Below, in pieces: positions 6,983 to 10,591 of a DNA stretch of 10,591 nucleotides. This DNA comes from Gallionellales bacterium UBA7399 (lineage in GTDB: Bacteria > Pseudomonadota > Gammaproteobacteria > Burkholderiales > Gallionellaceae). The stretch's first letter is position 1. Each line of letters starts with the position of its first letter. Position numbers and translations under genes: made by a program. Under the pieces are notes generated by a model, which saw only the letters and a list, made by a program, of their open reading frames with translations, was not told where the DNA came from and made no database searches. Location of the stretch: assembly GCA_002470125.1 (NCBI GenBank), contig DKNB01000088.1, positions 9,322-19,912 of the forward strand, read 5' to 3'.

Positions 6983-8221
6983 ATGAATCGTGGATTTTAT
7001 ATCATACTGGCGGCGCAGTTCTTTTCTGCACTCGCAGATAATGCCTTGCTGTTCGCTGCCATTGCCTTGCTGCACGAGGTGCATGCACCAGAATGGCACA
7101 CCCCGATACTGCAGGCGGTGTTCGTGATTTCGTATATTGTTCTCGCCCCTTTCGTAGGTGCTTTTTCTGACTCTCTGCCCAAAGGGCGGGTCATGCTTAT
7201 CAGTAACGGCATTAAATTGGGGGGCTGTGTAGCCATGCTGTTCGGAGCAAATCCGCTCCTGGCCTATGCGGTGGTTGGGCTGGGCGCGGCAGCCTACTCC
7301 CCAGCAAAGTACGGCATTTTGACCGAGTACCTGCCACCCGATAAGCTGGTGCTGGCGAACAGCTGGATGGAGGGGCTGACCGTTGCCGCGATCGTTCTGG
7401 GTGCGGTGCTGGGGGGGACATTAGTTGGCGCGCATGTTTCAGCTCAGATGCTGCAATGGTGGGATGTTCCTATGGTAGAGACTGGCATTGATTCTGCACC
7501 AGAATTGGCGATAGTCATTGTTGCGGCGACCTATCTGGTCGCAGCGTTATTCAATCTGTATATTCCGCGCGTCCCGATAGAACACCAACCAATAAGTCGT
7601 AGCCCGATCGCCCTGATAGGCGAGTTTATGCACTGCTTTAAATTGCTATGGAAGGATCCGCTGGGGCAGGTGTCCTTGAGTGTCACCACTTTGTTCTGGG
7701 GGGCGGGTGCCACGCTACGCCTGATTGTGCTGGCATGGGCTGCCACCGCGCTTCACTATGATATGGGGGAGGCCGCCACGCTCACCGCCTGGGTTGCCAT
7801 TGGTATCGCCATCGGTGCGATACTGGCGGCGAAATTCGTCCAGTTAGAGCACTCCGTAAAGGTTTTGCCAATGGGTATTGTGATGGGCCTGGTTGTGTTG
7901 GCCATGATCCCGGTTACACATCCGCTGGTAGCCATTTTTTTGCTCATTGGCATAGGCGCAATGGGCGGCTATCTTGTCGTGCCGATGAATGCCTTGCTGC
8001 AACATCGTGGCCACCTACTTATGGGTGCCGGGAGATCGATCTCTGTGCAAAATTTTAATGAAAATATCAGCATATTTTCTATGCTTGCCTTGTTCTCCTG
8101 GATGCAAAAAATGGAATTAAGTATATACACCATCACCCTTGTGTTTGGGCTGCTGCTGTCCGCTGCTATGGCGGTGCTGTATAGAAAACATGGCCATGAT
8201 CAGGACGCGGGACAGATGTAA
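6983..8221 (+). CDS. lplT: lysophospholipid transporter LplT (MFS)
   Basis: A 412-residue major facilitator protein of the inner membrane. In E. coli, LplT flips lysophospholipids (such as lysophosphatidylethanolamine) to the inner leaflet, where Aas re-acylates them. The N-terminus has the family signature AAQFFSALADNALLFAAIALL (about 10-30). It is followed by FVGAFSDSLPKGRVML in the loop between helices 2 and 3 and SPAKYGILTEYLP at the end of helix 4 or start of helix 5. The C-terminal half has repeated hydrophobic segments up to about residue 400 and a short basic tail, in keeping with about 12 membrane helices. Length is slightly above the E. coli protein. The acyltransferase partner gene aas is not adjacent here. 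No Shine-Dalgarno is seen before the ATG, but the N-terminus fits relatives. Confidence 0.92.
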   Translation: MNRGFYIILAAQFFSALADNALLFAAIALLHEVHAPEWHTPILQAVFVISYIVLAPFVGAFSDSLPKGRVMLISNGIKLGGCVAMLFGANPLLAYAVVGLGAAAYSPAKYGILTEYLPPDKLVLANSWMEGLTVAAIVLGAVLGGTLVGAHVSAQMLQWWDVPMVETGIDSAPELAIVIVAATYLVAALFNLYIPRVPIEHQPISRSPIALIGEFMHCFKLLWKDPLGQVSLSVTTLFWGAGATLRLIVLAWAATALHYDMGEAATLTAWVAIGIAIGAILAAKFVQLEHSVKVLPMGIVMGLVVLAMIPVTHPLVAIFLLIGIGAMGGYLVVPMNALLQHRGHLLMGAGRSISVQNFNENISIFSMLALFSWMQKMELSIYTITLVFGLLLSAAMAVLYRKHGHDQDAGQM

Positions 8222-8234
8222 CCTGCGGTTGATG

Positions 8235-8840
8235 TTACTTTAAATCTTCAACGGAGATCCCGTACTCAGAAGTCCACGGTACGGGCCACGCCCAAACGGT
8301 TAATGAGAACTTGGTTCCGGAGGTGACATCAAGCACTTGGTGGGGGTGGGTAACCTGTCCCGGCCAAAAGAGAGCGTGCCCAACGGGAAGATTCTTGTTG
8401 TTGTACTCTTGCCGAGGAAATACAAGGTCACCACCGGTAAAGTCATCATTAAGCTTGACCAGCATGGACACCAACGAGACGTCATGATGTAGCTTCATGT
8501 TCTTTACGTCATTCTCTCCATAGCGCACAAAGTAAGGGGAGGTAAACCCTATAATGTTTAACAATGGGAATACGTACAGCAAGGAGGGGAGGCACTTGTC
8601 CATAATCTGTTTGCAGATATCTATTGAGAATACCCTGCTTAAGTTGTGAAGATTTAGCTCGGACGCGGAGTACTGGTCCGGGTTGTGCGCATAAAATAAC
8701 TCAGGCCGCGAATCTAGCTCTGTAATTAGCGATGCGCAGTATTCCGGCGTCCAGAAGGGGGTTGAATAGATATCGGTGGCGACCTCTGTAAATACACCAC
8801 ATTTGGGGGCGATATAGTCTTTGCTGTGTAATATTTTCAT
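8235..8840 (-). CDS. 2-oxoglutarate/Fe(II)-dependent dioxygenase resembling lysyl (PLOD-like) hydroxylases
   Basis: A 201-residue protein whose C-terminal half is a double-stranded beta-helix dioxygenase domain. YFVRYGENDVKNMKLHHD (103-120) holds the iron ligands H118 and D120. The distal part GHALFWPGQVTHPHQVLDVTSGTKFSLTVW (154-183) holds the third ligand H167 and the likely 2-oxoglutarate-binding K177. The pattern HHD-x-S, then a GG-D/F strand, then PG-x-x-TH-x-H and a basic residue ten positions after the last histidine matches the order in animal lysyl hydroxylases (PLOD), which have Arg at the K177 position. It should therefore hydroxylate a substrate using O2 and 2-oxoglutarate. The substrate is unknown, and a protein, small molecule or lipid is possible. 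No signal peptide is seen, so it is probably cytosolic. It converges on lplT with a 13 bp gap. AAAGG (8854-8850) lies 9 bases before the ATG. Confidence 0.8.
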   Translation of the reverse strand: MKILHSKDYIAPKCGVFTEVATDIYSTPFWTPEYCASLITELDSRPELFYAHNPDQYSASELNLHNLSRVFSIDICKQIMDKCLPSLLYVFPLLNIIGFTSPYFVRYGENDVKNMKLHHDVSLVSMLVKLNDDFTGGDLVFPRQEYNNKNLPVGHALFWPGQVTHPHQVLDVTSGTKFSLTVWAWPVPWTSEYGISVEDLK

Positions 8841-8853
8841 AAGGTTATACCTT
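8841..8853 (-). promoter_or_regulatory. hairpin covering the ribosome binding site of the dioxygenase gene
   Basis: AAGGT at 8841-8845 and ACCTT at 8849-8853 are exact reverse complements with a 3-base loop, directly next to the start codon at 8838-8840. In the minus-strand mRNA the Shine-Dalgarno AAGG would form one arm, so the hairpin would hide it. The stem is only 5 bp, so it could open easily on warming or when ribosomes or another RNA pair with it. Confidence 0.45.
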
Positions 8854-8893
8854 TAAAGTGGATGCAAAATTCTCTGTGCTTTAGCATTGAGAC

Positions 8894-8927
8894 AGATAGT
8901 ACACCCACTTTAAATGTGGGTCTATCT
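8894..8927. repeat. 12 bp two-part stem-loop in the dioxygenase leader
   Basis: The outer arms are AGATAG (8894-8899) and CTATCT (8922-8927). The inner arms are ACCCAC (8903-8908) and GTGGGT (8916-8921), with a 7-base loop and a 3-base bulge at 8900-8902. Neither strand has a T-run after it, so it is not a simple terminator. Part of the loop and one arm (8905-8914, CCACTTTAAA) is the exact reverse complement of 8852-8861 beside the ribosome binding site, so two exclusive folds are possible. Confidence 0.55.
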
Positions 8928-8984
8928 TGCCATGGAGGCCTTGGTGTATGGCGGTCAGGTGGGGTGGGGCGCATTAGACTGCCA

Positions 8985-9005
8985 CAAGATTGTCTGATGA
9001 TCTTG
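8985..9005. repeat. 6 bp inverted repeat upstream of the ppa promoter
   Basis: CAAGAT at 8985-8990 and ATCTTG at 9000-9005 are exact reverse complements with a 9-base spacer. They lie about 36 bases before the likely -35 region of ppa. It may be an operator half-site pair, but arms this short also occur by chance. Confidence 0.25.
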
Positions 9006-9042
9006 CGGATAAACTATTTGGCATAGTGGAGTGTGACGCGAC

Positions 9043-9069
9043 TTGTTCGGCCGAGCTCACGGGTATAAT
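9043..9069 (+). promoter_or_regulatory. sigma-70 promoter of ppa
   Basis: TATAAT at 9064-9069 is a perfect -10 box. A TTGTTC at 9043-9048 is the best -35 candidate, with a short 15-base spacer. Transcription would begin near 9076, a leader of about 18 bases. The promoter position rules out the upstream TTG start at 9043 for ppa. Confidence 0.6.
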
Positions 9070-9083
9070 AATCACTTTTGGTT

Positions 9084-9088
9084 AGGAG
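9084..9088 (+). promoter_or_regulatory. ribosome binding site of ppa
   Basis: AGGAG ends 5 bases before the ATG at 9094, a near-ideal Shine-Dalgarno that fixes the start. Confidence 0.8.
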
Positions 9089-9093
9089 AAAAA

Positions 9094-9624
9094 ATGAATC
9101 TAGATCGAGTTGATGCTGGCCGCGACCTTCCCGGTGACTTTAATGTCATTATAGAGATACCCATGAATGCCGATCCGGTGAAGTACGAGGTGGACAAGGA
9201 GACGGGCGCCATGTTCGTGGATCGCTTTATGTCCACGGCGATGCATTACCCTTGTAATTATGGGTATATCCCTCGCACCCTGTCTGAGGATGGGGATCCG
9301 GTGGACGTACTTGTGATCACGCCGGTACCTCTTATTCCTGGGGTGGTGGTTCGGTGCAGACCGATAGGTATGCTGAAGATGACCGACGAGGCTGGCTCAG
9401 ACGCAAAAATATTAACAGTGCCGATTGATAAACTGTGCAGCCTGTATCATAAAATAAAATCACACTCAGATCTTCCTGAGATTGTGATTGCACAAATATC
9501 GCATTTCTTCTCCCACTACAAAGATTTGGAGGTGGGCAAGTGGGTCAAGGTGGACGGTTGGGTGGGGCCCAAGGAGGCCGAGGCAGAAATCTTGAGTGGG
9601 GTTAAGCGTTACCAGGCAGATTAA
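9094..9624 (+). CDS. ppa: inorganic pyrophosphatase (family I, soluble)
   Basis: A 176-residue cytosolic enzyme that hydrolyses pyrophosphate to two phosphates with Mg2+, pulling biosynthetic reactions such as nucleic acid and aminoacyl-tRNA synthesis forward. All active-site residues known from the E. coli enzyme are present, shifted by one: E21, K30, E32, R44, Y52, Y56, and D66, D68 and D71 in the signature EDGDPVDVL. D98, D103 and K105 also match, in TDEAGSDAK. Length equals that of the E. coli protein within a few residues. The ATG at 9094 has a strong Shine-Dalgarno and lies downstream of a TATAAT promoter. A longer frame from a TTG at 9043 is rejected because it begins inside the promoter. 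The FGGY kinase gene follows 165 bases downstream, with no clear terminator between them. Confidence 0.97.
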   Translation: MNLDRVDAGRDLPGDFNVIIEIPMNADPVKYEVDKETGAMFVDRFMSTAMHYPCNYGYIPRTLSEDGDPVDVLVITPVPLIPGVVVRCRPIGMLKMTDEAGSDAKILTVPIDKLCSLYHKIKSHSDLPEIVIAQISHFFSHYKDLEVGKWVKVDGWVGPKEAEAEILSGVKRYQAD

Positions 9625-9789
9625 CGCGGGACCTCTCGAGGTAACTTGCGCTGGGCCGGCGACCGGGTTGCATGGCATCCGAAGTTGGCCTCCTGATGCG
9701 AGTGGGCCCTGGGGTTTGAGTGTCAGCATGTGCAGCCAAACATCCATGCCTGCCCAATGGATCGCGACCTTCTCGATCTGGGATCATAT

Positions 9790-10591
9790 ATGAAGTATTA
9801 CCTCGGTTTAGATTTTGGTACATCCGGGGTGCGCGCTTGTGTGGTGAACGAATTAGAGGTGATCGCTCATAAGGATCACATCCACTACCCGGACGTCACA
9901 TCGCAGACCTATTTAAATTGGCGTGAAGCGCTACATGCACTAATGAGGCGCTTGCCGCGTAACCTTGGCGCTGAATTGCATGGTGTCGCCATTGCCGCCA
10001 CGTCCGCCACAGTCTTGTTGTGCGATGGCAGCCTTGAACCAATCGCCCCCGCCCTGCTTTACTTCGATGGCCGTGCGCAAGCTGAGTCAGAGGAACTAAA
10101 ACGTCTTGCCCCACCTGGCCATATCGCTTCTAGTGCGAGCTCTGGGTTGGCAAAGTTTTTGTGGTTGACACGGAATACCGAGCCTCTAAATGCCACATAC
10201 TTTTTGCACCAGGCAGATTGGCTAGCCGCCCTGCTTACTGGTTTCGGGGGTGTGAGTGATTATCATAATGCACTCAAGAGTGGCTATGACGTAGAGCGTA
10301 TGTGTTGGCCGGACTGGATTAAGCGTTTGCCGCACGCCCATCTTTTGCCGCAGGTTGTCGCCCCCGGGGCAAATGTTGCCTGCATCGATCCGCTTGTGGC
10401 AAAGCACTTTAATATCAATGAGGCGTGCATGATCTCTGCTGGCACCACGGACAGCATTGCCTCTTTTATTGCTGTCGACGGGCACGGAGCGGGCTTTGCT
10501 GTCACCTCCTTGGGTACCACCATGGCGCTCAAGCTGCTATCAGAGCAACGCGTGGAGTCGGCGCACCATGGTGTGTATAGCCATCGCTATG
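9790..10591 (+). CDS. FGGY-family sugar kinase of SePSK/AtXK-1 type, probably D-ribulose kinase (3' end cut by window)
   Basis: 267 residues are present, without a stop before the edge. The phosphate-binding loop is LGLDFGTSGVRACVV (5-19), with D8 and T11. ATSATVLLCDG (70-80) and LLYFDGRAQAE (89-99) follow. The middle part FLHQADWLAALLTG (138-151) and GVSDYHNALKSGYDVE (154-169) forms the sugar pocket. The second domain begins near APGANV (191-196), and GTTDSIASFIA (218-228) carries the catalytic-base aspartate D221. TSLGTTMALKLL then begins the ADP-binding region. D8, T11 and D221 fall at the same numbers I recall for Synechococcus SePSK, which together with Arabidopsis XK-1 phosphorylates D-ribulose. 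Xylulokinase is the main alternative annotation. Relatives are about 420-430 residues, so about 40% is missing. Only a weak GGGA precedes the ATG. Confidence 0.82.
   Translation, partial: MKYYLGLDFGTSGVRACVVNELEVIAHKDHIHYPDVTSQTYLNWREALHALMRRLPRNLGAELHGVAIAATSATVLLCDGSLEPIAPALLYFDGRAQAESEELKRLAPPGHIASSASSGLAKFLWLTRNTEPLNATYFLHQADWLAALLTGFGGVSDYHNALKSGYDVERMCWPDWIKRLPHAHLLPQVVAPGANVACIDPLVAKHFNINEACMISAGTTDSIASFIAVDGHGAGFAVTSLGTTMALKLLSEQRVESAHHGVYSHRY

Noticed and set aside
9043..9093. TTG start adding 17 residues to pyrophosphatase
   Set aside because: The extension overlaps the TATAAT promoter, and the normal family N-terminus begins at the ATG at 9094, which has AGGAG before it.
9625..9789. 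Small open frames and a terminator between ppa and the sugar kinase
   Set aside because: The frames are antisense or out-of-frame shadows or under 20 codons, and no stem with a T-run is present.
1..10591. A defence island, prophage, CRISPR array or transposon
   Set aside because: No direct-repeat array, transposase, integrase, terminal inverted repeats or known defence domains are visible. The RIO kinase, HtpG and HIT genes are adjacent but do not form a recognised system.

Overview
The window looks like an ordinary chromosomal stretch of a proteobacterium, most probably a betaproteobacterium. Three things support this: the divergent alr/lplT pair, the PimT-like methyltransferase with the betaproteobacterial style N-terminus, and an ArnT-type glycosyltransferase of the kind common in that class. 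The assignment is inferred from protein character and gene order, without any database search. No rRNA, tRNA, CRISPR array, insertion sequence or phage gene is visible.

Layout. Positions 1-582 hold the N-terminal part of a membrane glycosyltransferase (minus strand, cut by the window edge). A 406 bp gene-free divergent spacer follows, with a good sigma-70 promoter for a PimT-like SAM methyltransferase (989-1639, plus). A hypothetical membrane-anchored protein (1781-2263, minus) is divergent from a RIO-family kinase (2511-3371, plus), and a perfect 7-3-7 dyad lies between them. The kinase is followed by htpG (3443-5359), which has a clear RpoH-type heat-shock promoter in the short spacer before it. 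The htpG stop overlaps the start of a HIT-domain protein gene (5359-5775) by one base. Alanine racemase (5804-6880, minus) converges on it and is divergent from the lysophospholipid transporter gene lplT (6983-8221, plus).

A 2-oxoglutarate/Fe(II) dioxygenase (8235-8840, minus) converges on lplT. Its active-site spacing resembles animal lysyl hydroxylases, and its leader contains an unusual set of inverted repeats that may control translation. Inorganic pyrophosphatase ppa (9094-9624, plus) has its own TATAAT promoter. The window ends inside an FGGY kinase of the SePSK/AtXK-1 type, probably a D-ribulose kinase (9790 to the edge).

How the genes work together. Most are housekeeping: D-alanine supply for peptidoglycan, phospholipid recycling, pyrophosphate removal and protein folding. 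The htpG-HIT pair is the only clearly coupled operon. I found no convincing new multi-gene system. The points most worth a second look are the dioxygenase with its structured leader, the ribulose-kinase-like gene, the altered substrate motif of the PimT-like protein, and the dyad upstream of the RIO kinase.
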